Below, piece by piece: positions 49,388-59,510 of a stretch of 64,000 nt of DNA. How positions within the stretch are numbered: position 1 is the stretch's first letter; every line of letters starts with the position of its first letter. Origin of the DNA: Stutzerimonas kunmingensis (GTDB lineage Bacteria; Pseudomonadota; Gammaproteobacteria; Pseudomonadales; Pseudomonadaceae); NCBI RefSeq assembly GCF_021432085.1, contig NZ_CP090366.1:4154001-4218000 (forward strand). Reading direction: 5' to 3'. Both the position numbers and the translations under genes were made by a program. The notes beneath the pieces are model-generated. The model saw only the letters and a program-made list of their open reading frames with translations, was not told the DNA's origin and ran no database searches.

Positions 49388-50572
49388 TCAGCCGGGGGAC
49401 TTTAGCGACAGAATTTGCGGTAGTTCCGCCAGCACCGGCGGCAGCTGCTTATTCAGCCCTAGCCGCTCCTGCACCGCCGCGCCGGTCAGGGCGTAGCCGA
49501 GCAGCTGCCCGGAAGCGCCGAGATAGAGCGCTTTGACATCATTACCCTCGGCCTCCACGGTCCAGCTGCCGACACTATCAAGCACAGGCAGTGAGACCAC
49601 CACCGGGCATGCCGGGGTCTTTACGGTGACCGGCATGGGGCCATAACTGACAAAGGTAGGATTGCCAAACAGCGTTTTAGCCAGGGCCCGCGCACCGGCC
49701 ATCAGCGGCATCACGTAGAGCAGGTTCAACCCCTCCACTTCCGCGCAATCGCCGAGGGCGTAGACGTGGGCCGCCGAGGTCTGCAGCAGGCGATCAACGA
49801 CGATGCCGCGCTTGACCTCAAGCCCCGCCTCAGCTGCCAGCTCGGTGCGCGGGCGCAGGCCAACGGCGCTGACCACCAGATCGCAGGCCAGCCGATTGCC
49901 GTCGGAAAGCTGCGCCTGCAGGCCGTCGTCACTGCGTTCGAGGCGCTGCAGCGTGGCGCCCAGATGGAAGCGCGCGCCGATGCCCTCCAGGCCACGCCTT
50001 ACCGCCTGGGCCGCCTGCAGCGGCAGCAGGCCGGGCATGACCTGCTCGCTCGGCGCGACCAGATCGACCTCGTGGCCGCCCAGCAGCAGGTCGTTGGCGA
50101 ACTCGCAGCCGATCAGCCCGGCGCCGAGAATCAGCACGCGGCGCTTGCCGGCGACGGCGGCGCGGAAGCGGCCGTAATCGTGCAGGTCGTTGATCGGAAA
50201 TATTGCGTCGGCGGCATCGCCTGCGACTGGTACCTGGATCGTCTGCGCCCCCCAGGCCAGTACCAGATCGCGATATGAGACCGGTTCATTGCCGATCCAC
50301 ACGCGCCGATTCGCCGGATCGAGGCGGGTGACGCGGGTATGGATGCGAATCTCGGCGTTCAGCTGCTCGGCCATGGCACCGGCGGTGGCCATGCCCAGGC
50401 TCTCGGCGTTCTTGTTGGCGGCGAAACCGGTGGACAGCAGCGGTTTGGAATAGGAGCGCCCGTCATCGGCGGTAATCAGCAACAGCGGCGTCTGCGTGTC
50501 CAGCTTGCGGAATTCACGGGCCAGGTTGTAGCCGGCCAGGCCGGTACCGACGATGACTACAGGTGCGCTCAC
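49388..50572 (-). CDS. Rubredoxin-NAD(+) reductase
   Basis: The 394-residue flavoprotein passes electrons from NADH to rubredoxin. It has an FAD site '[20 protein letters not shown]' (residues 5-24) and 'LLITADDG...YSKPLLS'. The NAD site is '[28 protein letters not shown]', and a second FAD motif is '[11 protein letters not shown]'. GTG start with GAGGA about 8 nt upstream. It directly follows the rubredoxin gene, as in the P. aeruginosa alkane/rubredoxin cluster (PA5349). Confidence 0.92.
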   Translation of the reverse strand: MSAPVVIVGTGLAGYNLAREFRKLDTQTPLLLITADDGRSYSKPLLSTGFAANKNAESLGMATAGAMAEQLNAEIRIHTRVTRLDPANRRVWIGNEPVSYRDLVLAWGAQTIQVPVAGDAADAIFPINDLHDYGRFRAAVAGKRRVLILGAGLIGCEFANDLLLGGHEVDLVAPSEQVMPGLLPLQAAQAVRRGLEGIGARFHLGATLQRLERSDDGLQAQLSDGNRLACDLVVSAVGLRPRTELAAEAGLEVKRGIVVDRLLQTSAAHVYALGDCAEVEGLNLLYVMPLMAGARALAKTLFGNPTFVSYGPMPVTVKTPACPVVVSLPVLDSVGSWTVEAEGNDVKALYLGASGQLLGYALTGAAVQERLGLNKQLPPVLAELPQILSLKSPG

Positions 50573-50608
50573 GTCATGTCCTCGTATGGGTGGTTGGCGA
50601 TACGGTTT

Positions 50609-50776
50609 TCAGCCGATGGCGATCATTTCGAAGTCCATCTTGCCGACACCGCAGTCCGGGCAAACCCAGTCTTCCGGCACGTCTTCCCAGGCAGTCCCGG
50701 GCGCGATGCCTTCTTCCGGTACGCCCAGCGCTTCGTCATAGATGTAGCCGCACACCACACATTGCCATTTCTTCAT
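50609..50776 (-). CDS. rubA: Rubredoxin
   Basis: This 55-residue iron-sulphur protein has Cys6-x2-Cys9 ([12 protein letters not shown]) and Cys39-x2-Cys42 ([10 protein letters not shown]), which bind one Fe. '[12 protein letters not shown]' lies between them. GAGG lies 6 nt before the ATG. It is the electron acceptor of the adjacent reductase and may feed alkane hydroxylase or oxidative-stress enzymes. PAO1 has two tandem rubredoxins here; only one is present. Confidence 0.95.
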   Translation of the reverse strand: MKKWQCVVCGYIYDEALGVPEEGIAPGTAWEDVPEDWVCPDCGVGKMDFEMIAIG

Positions 50777-50852
50777 GGGTAACCTCGATGCTCTTTCGAC
50801 TGCGACGCACGCTATACCAGAACAGCGCGCCGCACCAATCCCACAAATGAAA

Positions 50853-50874
50853 ACGGGCGGCCTGAGCCGCCCGT
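50853..50874 (-). terminator. Terminator at the end of the glc operon
   Basis: A perfect 9-bp stem (acgggcggc / gccgcccgt) with loop ctga lies 17 nt after the glcA stop. On the minus strand it is followed by TTTTCATTT, an intrinsic terminator. Confidence 0.8.
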
Positions 50875-50890
50875 CGCGATACCGCCAGGC

Positions 50891-52594
50891 TTAGCCTGCG
50901 GTACCCGCCAGCGGATCGCTGATGCCCATCACGTAGAACCCGATCAGCCCGATGGTGCCGGCCAGGATGAGGTAGTACAGGGTCGGCAGCATGGTCTTGC
51001 GCAGGGTGATCCCTTCGCGACCGAGCAGGCCTACCGTGGCCGAAGCCGCCACCACGTTGTGAATGGCGATCATGTTGCCCGCCGCCGCACCCACCGACTG
51101 CAGCGCCACCATCAGTGCACCGGACAGGCCGAGCAGGCCCGCGGTGTTGAACTGGAACTGCGACAGCATCAGGTTGGACACGGTGTTGGAACCGGCGATG
51201 AAGGCGCCCAGCGCACCGACTGCCGGAGCGAAGAACGGATAGACCGAGCCGACGCTGTTGGCCACCAGCTGCGCCATGGCCACCGGCATGGACACCAGAT
51301 CGGAGCCATTGACGCCGGAGTTGATCAGGATCCGCACCATCGGGATGGTGAAGATCAGCACGAAGCCCGCGCCAAGCAGGGTCTTGCTCGACTCGGAAAT
51401 CGCCGCGCCCAGCTCGCCGGCCTTCATCCGATGCAGGAAGAAGGTGATCAGCACCACGATGCAGAGAATGCCACCCGGCAGATACAGCGGCTCCAGCGTA
51501 CCGGACACACCGGTCTCACCAAGGATGTCCTTCCAGCCGAAGGTGAACGACATCAGCAGCGCCTTGAAGTCCGGGAATACCCGCGATGCCACCAGCAACG
51601 CGGCGAGCACCAGATACGGTGCCCAGGCCATCGGCACGGAGATCGGCGTCTTGCCGGCGACGTCCTCGATCTTCATCTCGATCTTGCCCATCCACTCGGA
51701 TGGCCACTCGCTCGCCGGGGCGAAATCCCAGCTGTCCTTCGGCAGCAGGAAACCGGCCTTGGCCGCCGGCACGACGATGGCCAAACCGACCAGCGCACCG
51801 ATCATCGACGGGAATTCCGGACCGAGGAACACGCCGGCCGCAGCATACGGAATGACGAAGGCCAGACCCGTGAACACCGCGAACGGCGCAATCGCCAGAC
51901 CTTCGGTCCAGGATTTGTTGCGACCGAAGTAGCGGGTCATGATGCTGACCATGATCAGCGGCATGAGAATCCCGCACAGCGCATGGATGATCGCGACGCG
52001 CGAGAAGATCAGGTGGAAGAACACCTCCCAGTTACTGCCCACCGCTGCCAGCTGCTCGCTGATGCCGGTCTTGTCCAGGCCCGCACCGACGCCGACCAGA
52101 ATCGGCGTGCCCACCGCGCCGAAGGATACCGGCGTGGACTGCACCATCATCCCCATGACCACTGCCGCCAGCGCCGGGAAGCCCAGCGCGACCATCAGCG
52201 GCGCCGCCACCGCGGCCGGGGTACCGAAGCCCGAGGCCCCCTCGATGAAGCAGCCGAACAGCCAGGCGACGATCAGCACCTGTACCCGACGGTCAGGGCT
52301 GACGTTGGAGAAGCCGCGCCGAATCGAACTGATTCCCCCGGAGTGTTTCAACGTGTTGAGCAGCAGAATCGCACCGAAGATGATCCAGAGGATCGCCGCG
52401 GTAAGGATCAGGCCCTGCAAGGTCGAGGCAATGACCCGGTTGAGGGTCATGTCCCAGGCCAGCAGACCGATCAGCGCAGTGAGGACGAATACCAGCGGCA
52501 TGGCGTACTTGGCCGGCCAGCGAAAGCCGATCAGCAGCACACCCGCCAGCACCAGCGGCACGAAGGCCAGGATGGACAGTAGTGTTTGACTCAT
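50891..52594 (-). CDS. glcA: Glycolate/L-lactate permease
   Basis: The 567-residue LctP-family permease imports glycolate or lactate with protons. It has about twelve to fourteen helices and the conserved blocks '[23 protein letters not shown]', '[16 protein letters not shown]' and '[22 protein letters not shown]'. Its position at the end of glcDEFGB indicates GlcA rather than a dedicated lldP, although both substrates are likely. ATG 52594 has a CAGGGA-type ribosome site and an A-rich AACAAAAA 17 nt upstream. Confidence 0.9.
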   Translation of the reverse strand: MSQTLLSILAFVPLVLAGVLLIGFRWPAKYAMPLVFVLTALIGLLAWDMTLNRVIASTLQGLILTAAILWIIFGAILLLNTLKHSGGISSIRRGFSNVSPDRRVQVLIVAWLFGCFIEGASGFGTPAAVAAPLMVALGFPALAAVVMGMMVQSTPVSFGAVGTPILVGVGAGLDKTGISEQLAAVGSNWEVFFHLIFSRVAIIHALCGILMPLIMVSIMTRYFGRNKSWTEGLAIAPFAVFTGLAFVIPYAAAGVFLGPEFPSMIGALVGLAIVVPAAKAGFLLPKDSWDFAPASEWPSEWMGKIEMKIEDVAGKTPISVPMAWAPYLVLAALLVASRVFPDFKALLMSFTFGWKDILGETGVSGTLEPLYLPGGILCIVVLITFFLHRMKAGELGAAISESSKTLLGAGFVLIFTIPMVRILINSGVNGSDLVSMPVAMAQLVANSVGSVYPFFAPAVGALGAFIAGSNTVSNLMLSQFQFNTAGLLGLSGALMVALQSVGAAAGNMIAIHNVVAASATVGLLGREGITLRKTMLPTLYYLILAGTIGLIGFYVMGISDPLAGTAG

Positions 52595-52610
52595 TTGTTG
52601 GGTCCCTGTG

Positions 52611-52618
52611 TTTTTGTT
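52611..52618 (-). promoter_or_regulatory. AAnAAnAA motif in the glcA leader (candidate Hfq/Crc site)
   Basis: On the minus strand this reads AACAAAAA, 16-23 nt upstream of the glcA start, just before the ribosome site. It fits the Hfq/Crc CA motif. Catabolite control of a glycolate/lactate permease is plausible; the role is inferred. Confidence 0.4.
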
Positions 52619-52725
52619 GTGAACCGCTTCTAATGTGTCCGGGCGTGCCCGGTGCTTCGCATGAAACGCCCCCACGCGGTGCGTCTCGCGGTGCCGAGGC
52701 CGTAACCTCGACGCCAATGCTCGAA

Positions 52726-52755
52726 AGCCCCGGACGCCGTGGGGCGTCTGGGGCT
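52726..52755 (-). terminator. Hairpin in the glcB-glcA gap
   Basis: A 13-bp stem with one mismatch (agccccggacgcc / ggcgtctggggct) and a 4-nt loop lies 54 nt after the glcB stop. On the minus strand it is followed by TTTCGAG. It could attenuate transcription into glcA or stabilise mRNA. Confidence 0.55.
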
Positions 52756-52809
52756 GTTTCCCAGCACCGCGTGCGCCAAGCCTCTGGCAGCACGCGGCCT
52801 CCTAGCCGG

Positions 52810-54990
52810 TCAGGCCTGGCTTGCCTTGTAACGCTGGCGCCAGGCATGCAGCAGCGGCTCGGTGTAGCCGGCCGGCTGCTCGCGCCCCTTGAACACCAGA
52901 TCACAGGCCGCCTGGAAGGCCGCCGACTGAGTGTAGTCGGCGGACATGGCGCGATAGAGCGGATCACCGGCATTCTGCTGGTCGACCACCTTGGCCATAC
53001 GTTCCAGGGTTTCCTGCACCTGCTCGCGAGTCACCACGCCATGGTGCAGCCAATTGGCCACGTGCTGGCTGGAGATACGCAGGGTGGCGCGATCTTCCAT
53101 CAGGCCGACGTTGTGGATGTCCGGCACCTTGGAACAGCCGACGCCCTGCTCGACCCAGCGCACCACGTAGCCGAGGATGCCCTGGCAGTTGTTGTCCAGC
53201 TCCTGCTGCTTCTCCTCGGCGCTCCACTTGTCCTCGGCGACCACCGGGATGGTCAGCAGATCGTTGAGCAGCTGCTCGCGCTCGGCGGCCAGATCGACCT
53301 TTTCCAGCTCGCTCTGCACGGCCTGCACATTCACCTGGTGGTAATGCAGCGCGTGCAGGGTGGCGCCGGTCGGCGACGGTACCCAGGCGGTGTTGGCGCC
53401 GGATTTCGGATGGCCGATTTTCTGCTCGAGCATGGCCGCCATCAGGTCCGGCATGGCCCACATGCCCTTGCCGATCTGCGCCTTGCCGCGCAGGCCGCAG
53501 GCCAGGCCGACCAGCACGTTGTTGCGCTCGTAGGACTGGATCCATGGGGTGGATTTCATGTCGCCCTTGCGCAGCACCGGGCCGGCTTCCATGCAGGTGT
53601 GCATCTCGTCGCCGGTACGGTCGAGGAAGCCGGTATTGATGAAGGCCACGCGGTGCTTGGCCGCCGCGATGCAGGCCTTGAGGTTGGCGCTGGTACGGCG
53701 CTCCTCGTCCATGATGCCCATTTTCAGGGTATAGCGCGGCACACCGATCAGGTCCTCGACTCGACCGAACAGCTCGTCGGCGAAGGCGACTTCCTTCGGC
53801 CCGTGCATCTTCGGCTTGACGATGTAGACGCTGCCGGTGCGCGAGTTGCCCTTGCGCTTGAGGTCATGCTTGGCGATCAGGCTGGTGAGCACGCCGTCCA
53901 TGATGCCTTCCGGGATCTCGCGGCCGTCTTCCAACAGGATCGCCGGGTTGGTCATCAGGTGACCGACATTGCGGATGAACAACAGCGAGCGACCGTGCAG
54001 CTTCAGCTCACCACCATTGGGCGCGCTGTATTCGCGGTCCGGGTTCAGGCGGCGGACGAAGCTCGAGCCACCCTTGGCCACTTCTTCGCTGAGGGTGCCC
54101 TGGGCGATACCCAGCCAGTTGCGATAGGCCAGCACCTTGTCTTCGGCGTCAACTGCGGCGACCGAGTCTTCGCAATCGAGGATGGTGGAAACCGCGGACT
54201 CGACCAACAGGTCCTTCACGCCGGCGGGATCAGTCTGGCCGATCGGGCTGTTCGGGTCGATCTGGATTTCGACGTGCAGGCCGTTGTTCTTCAGCAGCAC
54301 GGCCTTCGGCTCGACCGCTTCACCCTGGAAGCCGACGAACTTCTCCGGCTGCTTGAGCCCGGTGACGCTGCCGTTCTCCAGGGTGACCTTCAGCTGACCG
54401 TCCTGCACGCGGTAGGCGGTGGCGTCGGCATGGCTGCCCTGCGCCAGCGGCGCGGCCTGATCGAGGAAATTGCGCGCGTAGGCAATGACCTTGGCGCCAC
54501 GGACTTCGTTGTAGCCCGGCCCCTTCTGCGCACCGCCCTCTTCGGAGATGGCGTCGGTGCCGTAGAGCGCGTCATACAGCGAGCCCCAGCGGGCGTTGGC
54601 GGCGTTCAGCGCATAGCGGGCGTTCATGATCGGCACCACCAGCTGCGGACCGGCCTGGGTGGCGATCTCGCTGTCAACGTTGGCGGTTTCGATCTTCACC
54701 TCGCCCGGCACCGGCAGCAGGTAGCCGATGGATTCAAGGAAGGCACGGTAGGCGGCCATGTCTTTGATCGGGCCTGGGTTGGCCTTGAGCCAGCTGTCCA
54801 GCTCGACCTGCATACGGTCACGTTCGGCGAGCAGCTCACGGTTCTTCGGCGCCAGGTCGTGGACCAGGGCGTCCAGGCCCTGCCAGAAGGCGGCGGCTTC
54901 GATACCGGTGCCCGGCAGGACTTCGTCTTCGATGAAACGCTGCAGATTGGCCGCGACTTGCAGGCGGCCCAGGGTTACACGCTCGGTCAT
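52810..54990 (-). CDS. glcB: Malate synthase G
   Basis: The 726-residue monomeric malate synthase condenses glyoxylate and acetyl-CoA, using the glyoxylate that GlcDEF makes. Diagnostic blocks are '[31 protein letters not shown]', '[12 protein letters not shown]', '[25 protein letters not shown]', '[18 protein letters not shown]' and '[21 protein letters not shown]'. Length is standard for isoform G. It starts 20 nt upstream (minus strand) of the glcG end, within the operon. Confidence 0.96.
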   Translation of the reverse strand: MTERVTLGRLQVAANLQRFIEDEVLPGTGIEAAAFWQGLDALVHDLAPKNRELLAERDRMQVELDSWLKANPGPIKDMAAYRAFLESIGYLLPVPGEVKIETANVDSEIATQAGPQLVVPIMNARYALNAANARWGSLYDALYGTDAISEEGGAQKGPGYNEVRGAKVIAYARNFLDQAAPLAQGSHADATAYRVQDGQLKVTLENGSVTGLKQPEKFVGFQGEAVEPKAVLLKNNGLHVEIQIDPNSPIGQTDPAGVKDLLVESAVSTILDCEDSVAAVDAEDKVLAYRNWLGIAQGTLSEEVAKGGSSFVRRLNPDREYSAPNGGELKLHGRSLLFIRNVGHLMTNPAILLEDGREIPEGIMDGVLTSLIAKHDLKRKGNSRTGSVYIVKPKMHGPKEVAFADELFGRVEDLIGVPRYTLKMGIMDEERRTSANLKACIAAAKHRVAFINTGFLDRTGDEMHTCMEAGPVLRKGDMKSTPWIQSYERNNVLVGLACGLRGKAQIGKGMWAMPDLMAAMLEQKIGHPKSGANTAWVPSPTGATLHALHYHQVNVQAVQSELEKVDLAAEREQLLNDLLTIPVVAEDKWSAEEKQQELDNNCQGILGYVVRWVEQGVGCSKVPDIHNVGLMEDRATLRISSQHVANWLHHGVVTREQVQETLERMAKVVDQQNAGDPLYRAMSADYTQSAAFQAACDLVFKGREQPAGYTEPLLHAWRQRYKASQA

Positions 54991-55010
54991 CAGTCGTTCT
55001 CCTTGTCTGT

Positions 55011-55415
55011 TCAGTTGGCCAGGGCAGCAACGCCGGCCTTGGCGATCTGGGCATCCTGCGCGGCGGTCACGCCGGAGACGCCGACCGAGCCGATCACCTG
55101 GCCGTCGACGACCAGCGGCACGCCGCCTTCCAGCGAGCAGACCACCGGCGCGGAGAGGAAGGCGCTGCGGCCGCCGTTGACCATGTCTTCATAGCCCTTG
55201 GTTTCGCGACGGCCGAGGGCCGAGCTGCGGGCCTTCTCGGTGGCGATGTAGGAGGCGATCGGCGCACAGCCGTCCAGACGCTCAAGCGCCAGCGGATGGC
55301 CGCCGTCGTCGGCGACGACGATGGTCACGGCCCAGCCGTTGGCCTGCGCTTCGGCACGGGCGGCGGCGAGGATGGTGGCGACTTCGGTCTGGCTCAGTAC
55401 GGCTTTGCTTTTCAT
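55011..55415 (-). CDS. glcG: GlcG/HbpS-like protein (DUF336)
   Basis: The 134-residue protein has '[43 protein letters not shown]', '[11 protein letters not shown]' and '[19 protein letters not shown]'. This is the GlcG/HbpS (haem-degrading-like) family. Its role in glycolate use is not defined. It sits between glcF and glcB, as in E. coli. Confidence 0.92.
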   Translation of the reverse strand: MKSKAVLSQTEVATILAAARAEAQANGWAVTIVVADDGGHPLALERLDGCAPIASYIATEKARSSALGRRETKGYEDMVNGGRSAFLSAPVVCSLEGGVPLVVDGQVIGSVGVSGVTAAQDAQIAKAGVAALAN

Positions 55416-55488
55416 CTCGATTCTCCTGTCTTCGTGTTTCGGTTGTTCGCTGGCCGCCCTGGCGGGGCGACCGAACCATGAGGCGTTG

Positions 55489-56706
55489 CTACTGCATCGA
55501 TTCCTCGACCACTTCGATCCAGTGCTTGACCGGCGTGCGACCGGCACCGTCGAGGTGGGTCTGGCAGCCGATGTTGGCGGTGACGATCACTTCCGGCTTG
55601 CCGCTCTCCAGCGCGTTGAGCTTGTTGTCGCGCAGCTGGTGGGAAATCTCCGGCTGGGTGATCGAGTAGCTGCCGGCCGAGCCGCAGCACAGGTGCGCAT
55701 CCGGCACCGCAGTGAGCTGGTAGCCCAGACGGGTGAGCACGTCTTCGACCGCGCCGCCGAGCTTCTGTGCGTGCTGCAGGGTGCATGGGCAATGGAAGGC
55801 CATGCGCTTGTCGGCGCGCACATTGAGCTTTTCCAGCTCGGCGCTGCGCAGCACCTCGACCAGATCCTTGGCCAGCTCGCTGACCCGCGCGGCCTTGGCG
55901 GCGTAGGCCGGGTCATCCTTGAGCAGATGACCGTATTCCTTGACGAAGGCACCGCAGCCGCTGGCGGTCTGCACGATGGCTTCGGCACCGGCTTCGATGG
56001 CCGGCCACCAGGCGTCGATGTTGCGCCGTGCACGATCAAGGCCGGCATCCTGGGCATTGAGGTGGTAGTCCACCGCGCCACAGCAGCCGGCCTCGCGCGC
56101 CGGACTGACGCTTATGCCGAGCCGGTCGAGTACCCGCGCGGCGGCGGCGTTGGTGCTCGGCGACAGGCTCGGTTGCACGCAGCCTTCGAGCATCAGCACG
56201 CGACGGCTGTGCATCACCTGAGGGCGCGGCTTGGCCGGGCGGATCTCGCGCGGCAGATGATCCTTGAGCGAGGCCGGCATCAGCGGCTTCAGCGCGTTGC
56301 CTGCGCCCAGCAGTGCCTTGAACAGGCCGGGACGCGGGATCACTGTGCGCAGGCCGCCGCGCACCAGGCGCTCGCCCAGCGGGCGCTGCACCTGCTGCTC
56401 GATGAAATCGCGGCCGATGTCCAGCAGGTTGTGGTACTTCACCCCGGACGGGCAGGTGGTTTCGCAGTTGCGGCAGGTCAGGCAGCGGTCCAGGTGCAGC
56501 TGGGTGCTCTCGGTCACCTCGCCGCCTTCGAACATCTGCTTCATCAGGTAGATGCGCCCGCGCGGGCCGTCCAGCTCGTCGCCCAGCAGCTGGTACGTCG
56601 GGCACGTGGCATTGCAGAAGCCGCAATGCACGCACGAGCGCAGGATGCTTTCGGCTTCTTCGGCGCGCGGCAGCTTTTTCGCCGCTTCGCTCAGATTGGT
56701 TTGCAT
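55489..56706 (-). CDS. glcF: Glycolate oxidase iron-sulphur subunit
   Basis: The 405-residue subunit has two 4Fe-4S motifs, CVHCGFCNATCP (C25, C28, C31, C35) and CLTCRNCETTCP. Two CCG-type cysteine-rich domains follow ('GCCGAVDYHLNAQDAG', 'LCCGSAGSYSITQPEIS'). With GlcD and GlcE it forms glycolate dehydrogenase, which oxidises glycolate to glyoxylate at the membrane. It starts 6 nt after the glcE stop. Confidence 0.95.
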   Translation of the reverse strand: MQTNLSEAAKKLPRAEEAESILRSCVHCGFCNATCPTYQLLGDELDGPRGRIYLMKQMFEGGEVTESTQLHLDRCLTCRNCETTCPSGVKYHNLLDIGRDFIEQQVQRPLGERLVRGGLRTVIPRPGLFKALLGAGNALKPLMPASLKDHLPREIRPAKPRPQVMHSRRVLMLEGCVQPSLSPSTNAAAARVLDRLGISVSPAREAGCCGAVDYHLNAQDAGLDRARRNIDAWWPAIEAGAEAIVQTASGCGAFVKEYGHLLKDDPAYAAKAARVSELAKDLVEVLRSAELEKLNVRADKRMAFHCPCTLQHAQKLGGAVEDVLTRLGYQLTAVPDAHLCCGSAGSYSITQPEISHQLRDNKLNALESGKPEVIVTANIGCQTHLDGAGRTPVKHWIEVVEESMQ

Positions 56707-56712
56707 ACGTCG

Positions 56713-57774
56713 TCAGACCTCGGAATACATGCGGCCGGGGTTGAAGATCCCCTGCGGATCCAGCGCGGCCTTGAGCTGGCGGTGATAGCGCAGCAGCGGT
56801 GCCGACAGCGGCTGGAACGGATTGGTCGTGGCACCTGCGGTAAAGCAGGTGGCATGGCCGCCGACCTCGATGGCGATGCCGCGGATGGTCACCGCGTCGG
56901 CATCGGACTTCAGCCAGCGCTGGGCACCGGCCCAGTCCAACAGCTGATCGCCGGGCAGACCCAACGCCGGCGTATTGTTCGGCAGCGACAGGCGCCACAG
57001 CGGGCGCGGGTCGGCAAAGAACGCCAGGCGCTGCTCGCGCAGCTCGTTCCAGTAGCCGGGGTCGAGATCCTCGCCACCGATGCGCTCGCGCGCCGCACCA
57101 ACAGAGCCTTCGCCGCCTTCCAGACGCAGGTGCAGCGCCTGGCCATCATGGCTGGCGGCGCTGATCGGGATCGGTTGCTGGCCCCACTCGGCGAGCTTCA
57201 TCAGCGCGCGGTCGAGGTCGATTTCCAGACGCAGGCTGGTGCACAGGCGTGGCTTGGGCAGGACCTTGAGCGAGACTTCGGTGAGTACGCCGAGGCAACC
57301 GAAGCTGCCGGCCATCAGGCGCGACAGGTCGTAGCCGGCGACGTTCTTCATCACCTCGCCACCGAAACGCAGGTGCTTGCCCTGGCCGGTGATGACCCGC
57401 GAGCCGAGCACGAAATCGCGCACCGAACCGCTCCACGGGCGACGCGGGCCGGACAGCCCGGCGGCGATCATGCCGCCGACGGTGGTGCCCTCGCCGAAGT
57501 GGGGCGGCTCGCAAGGCAGCATCTGCCCAGCTTCATCCAGCGCGGTTTCCAGCTCCGTCAGCGGCGTGCCGGCGCGAACGGTGACCACCAGTTCGGTAGG
57601 GTCATAGCTGACGATGCCGCGGTGCTCGCGGGTATCAAGCAGTACACCGTCGGCCTGCCGCCCGAGAAAGCTCTTGCTGCCGCTGCCCTGAATGCGCAGC
57701 GGCGTGTTGGCGGCGAGCGCCTGGTTGACCTGCTCCAGCAACTGCGCGCTGGCGTCGTTGGCGATTACGGACAT
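56713..57774 (-). CDS. glcE: Glycolate oxidase FAD-binding subunit
   Basis: The 353-residue subunit has a PCMH-type FAD domain ('NTPLRIQGSGSKSFLG', 'TVRAGTPLTELETALDEAGQMLPCEPPHFGEGTTVGGMIAAGLSGPRR'-type region, 'GSVRDFVLGSRVI') and 'GIFNPGRMY' at the end. ATG 57774 overlaps the glcD stop (TGATG), which shows tight coupling. Confidence 0.95.
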   Translation of the reverse strand: MSVIANDASAQLLEQVNQALAANTPLRIQGSGSKSFLGRQADGVLLDTREHRGIVSYDPTELVVTVRAGTPLTELETALDEAGQMLPCEPPHFGEGTTVGGMIAAGLSGPRRPWSGSVRDFVLGSRVITGQGKHLRFGGEVMKNVAGYDLSRLMAGSFGCLGVLTEVSLKVLPKPRLCTSLRLEIDLDRALMKLAEWGQQPIPISAASHDGQALHLRLEGGEGSVGAARERIGGEDLDPGYWNELREQRLAFFADPRPLWRLSLPNNTPALGLPGDQLLDWAGAQRWLKSDADAVTIRGIAIEVGGHATCFTAGATTNPFQPLSAPLLRYHRQLKAALDPQGIFNPGRMYSEV

Positions 57775-59273
57775 CAGAAACGCTCCAGTTCGGGGAAAGG
57801 CAGCTGGCCGTTGTGGATGTGCATGCGGCCGAATTCGGCGCAGCGATGCAGGGTCGGAATGTTCTTGCCGGGGTTGAGCAGGCCACGCGGGTCGAAGGCC
57901 GCCTTCACCGCGTGGAACAGCGTCAGCTCGTCGGCGTTGAACTGCGAGCACATCTGATTGATCTTCTCGCGGCCGACGCCGTGTTCGCCGGTAATGCTGC
58001 CACCCACCTTCACGCAGAGTTCGAGGATCTTGCCGCCCAGGTCTTCGGCGCGCTCCAGCTCACCGGGCTGGTTGGCATCGAAGAGGATCAGCGGGTGCAT
58101 GTTGCCGTCGCCGGCATGGAACACGTTGGCCACGCGCAGGCCGAACTGCTCGGACAGATCAGAAATACCCTTGAGCACACCCGGCAGCTCGCGCCGCGGA
58201 ATGGTGCCGTCCATGCAGTAGTAGTCCGGCGAGATGCGCCCGACCGCCGGGAAGGCGTTCTTGCGCCCGGCCCAGAAACGCACGCGCTCGGCTTCGTCTT
58301 TGGCCAGGCGCACTTCGGTGGCACCGGCCAGCTTCAGCACTTCGCTGACTCGCGCGCAGTCGTCGTGAACGTCTGCTTCAACGCCGTCGAGTTCGCAGAG
58401 CAGAATCGCCTCGGCATCCACCGGATAACCGGCGTGGATGAAGTCTTCGGCAGCGCGGATCGACAGGTTGTCCATCATTTCCAGGCCACCGGGGATGATG
58501 CCGGCGGCGATGATGTCGCCGACCGCACGACCGGCCTTCTCCACCGAGTCGAAGGCAGCGAGCAGCACCTTGGCCACCTGCGGCTTGGGCAGCAGCTTGA
58601 CCGTCACCTCGGTGACGATGCCGAGCATGCCTTCGGAGCCGGTGAACAGCGCCAGCAGGTCGAAGCCCGGCGAATCCAGTGCGTCGGAGCCGAGCGTCAT
58701 GCGCTCGCCTTCGACGGTGAGGATGTCCACCTTGAGCAGGTTGTGCACGGTCAGGCCGTACTTCAGGCAGTGCACGCCGCCGGCGTTCTCCGCGACGTTA
58801 CCGCCAATCGAACAGGCGATCTGCGACGAAGGGTCCGGCGCGTAGTACAGCTCATAGGGTGCGGCAGCCTGGGAAATCGCCAGGTTGCGCACGCCGGGCT
58901 GAACGCGGGCGAAGCGCCCAGCCGGGTCGACTTCGAGAATCTTGTTGAAACGCGCCATGACCAGCAGGATGCCCTGCTCCAGTGGCAGCGCGCCGCCAGA
59001 CAGGCCGGTACCGGCGCCACGGGCAACCACCGGCACGCCGCGCTGATGGCAGAGCTTGAGCAGCGTCTCGACCTGCTCAATGCGCTCGGGCAGCACCACC
59101 AGCAGCGGCGTGGTGCGGTAGGCGGAAAGCCCGTCGCACTCGTAGGGCTTGAGGTCCTCGCTGCGGTGGAGGATGTCCAGATCGGGCAACTGCGCCTGCA
59201 GCTCGGCCAGCAGGGCGGCCTTGTCGACCTTGGGCAACGCACCATCGACGCGTTCGTCGTAGAGAATGTTCAT
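57774..59273 (-). CDS. glcD: Glycolate oxidase subunit GlcD
   Basis: The 499-residue catalytic FAD-linked subunit has 'VPVVARGAGTGLSGGALPLEQGILLVMARFNKI' and 'CSIGGNVAENAGGVHCLKYGLT'. It also has 'NVFHAGDGNMHPLILFD' and the C-terminal 'CVKVGGSITGEHGVGREK...FDPRGLLNPGK' of the FAD_oxidase_C domain. It is the first gene of glcDEFGBA. Its start is about 100 nt from a palindromic GlcC-type operator. Confidence 0.96.
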   Translation of the reverse strand: MNILYDERVDGALPKVDKAALLAELQAQLPDLDILHRSEDLKPYECDGLSAYRTTPLLVVLPERIEQVETLLKLCHQRGVPVVARGAGTGLSGGALPLEQGILLVMARFNKILEVDPAGRFARVQPGVRNLAISQAAAPYELYYAPDPSSQIACSIGGNVAENAGGVHCLKYGLTVHNLLKVDILTVEGERMTLGSDALDSPGFDLLALFTGSEGMLGIVTEVTVKLLPKPQVAKVLLAAFDSVEKAGRAVGDIIAAGIIPGGLEMMDNLSIRAAEDFIHAGYPVDAEAILLCELDGVEADVHDDCARVSEVLKLAGATEVRLAKDEAERVRFWAGRKNAFPAVGRISPDYYCMDGTIPRRELPGVLKGISDLSEQFGLRVANVFHAGDGNMHPLILFDANQPGELERAEDLGGKILELCVKVGGSITGEHGVGREKINQMCSQFNADELTLFHAVKAAFDPRGLLNPGKNIPTLHRCAEFGRMHIHNGQLPFPELERF

Positions 59274-59373
59274 GGCAGGTTCCGGTTCTCGTGGGTTGCA
59301 GCCAGCGCGAACGACTGCGGTGGAATGACGCATCTTTAACGTCGAAGATGGTCCCCAGTCCATGACCTAGACA

Positions 59374-59388
59374 ACTGGTCCTACCAGT
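59374..59388. promoter_or_regulatory. GntR-type operator 1 (GlcC site)
   Basis: ACTGGTCCTACCAGT is a near-perfect palindrome with the TGGTnnnACCA core bound by FadR-subfamily GntR regulators. An identical 15-mer lies at 59481-59495. This copy is on the glcD side of the divergent region. Confidence 0.82.
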
Positions 59389-59480
59389 TTTTTGTAGTCG
59401 CCCGATGAAAGGCACTACCGAATAGTCCTCCAGACGGCGCTGTTACTGGTATTCAGGCATTCAGGGTAAACTCCCGCCAA

Positions 59481-59495
59481 ACTGGTCCTACCAGT
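59481..59495. promoter_or_regulatory. GntR-type operator 2 (GlcC site)
   Basis: This is an exact second copy of ACTGGTCCTACCAGT, ending 15 nt before the glcC ATG and touching its ribosome site (GGGAG). Binding here would block glcC expression, giving autoregulation. Confidence 0.82.
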
Positions 59496-59510
59496 GGGAG
59501 AACGAAGAAC

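Noticed and set aside
52582..55194. An 870-codon open frame on the plus strand opposite glcB
   Set aside because: It is antisense to a full malate synthase G; composition is typical of a shadow frame in GC-rich DNA.
55321..57957. An 878-codon open frame on the plus strand opposite glcF-glcE
   Set aside because: It is another shadow frame; both glc genes opposite it are complete with catalytic motifs.
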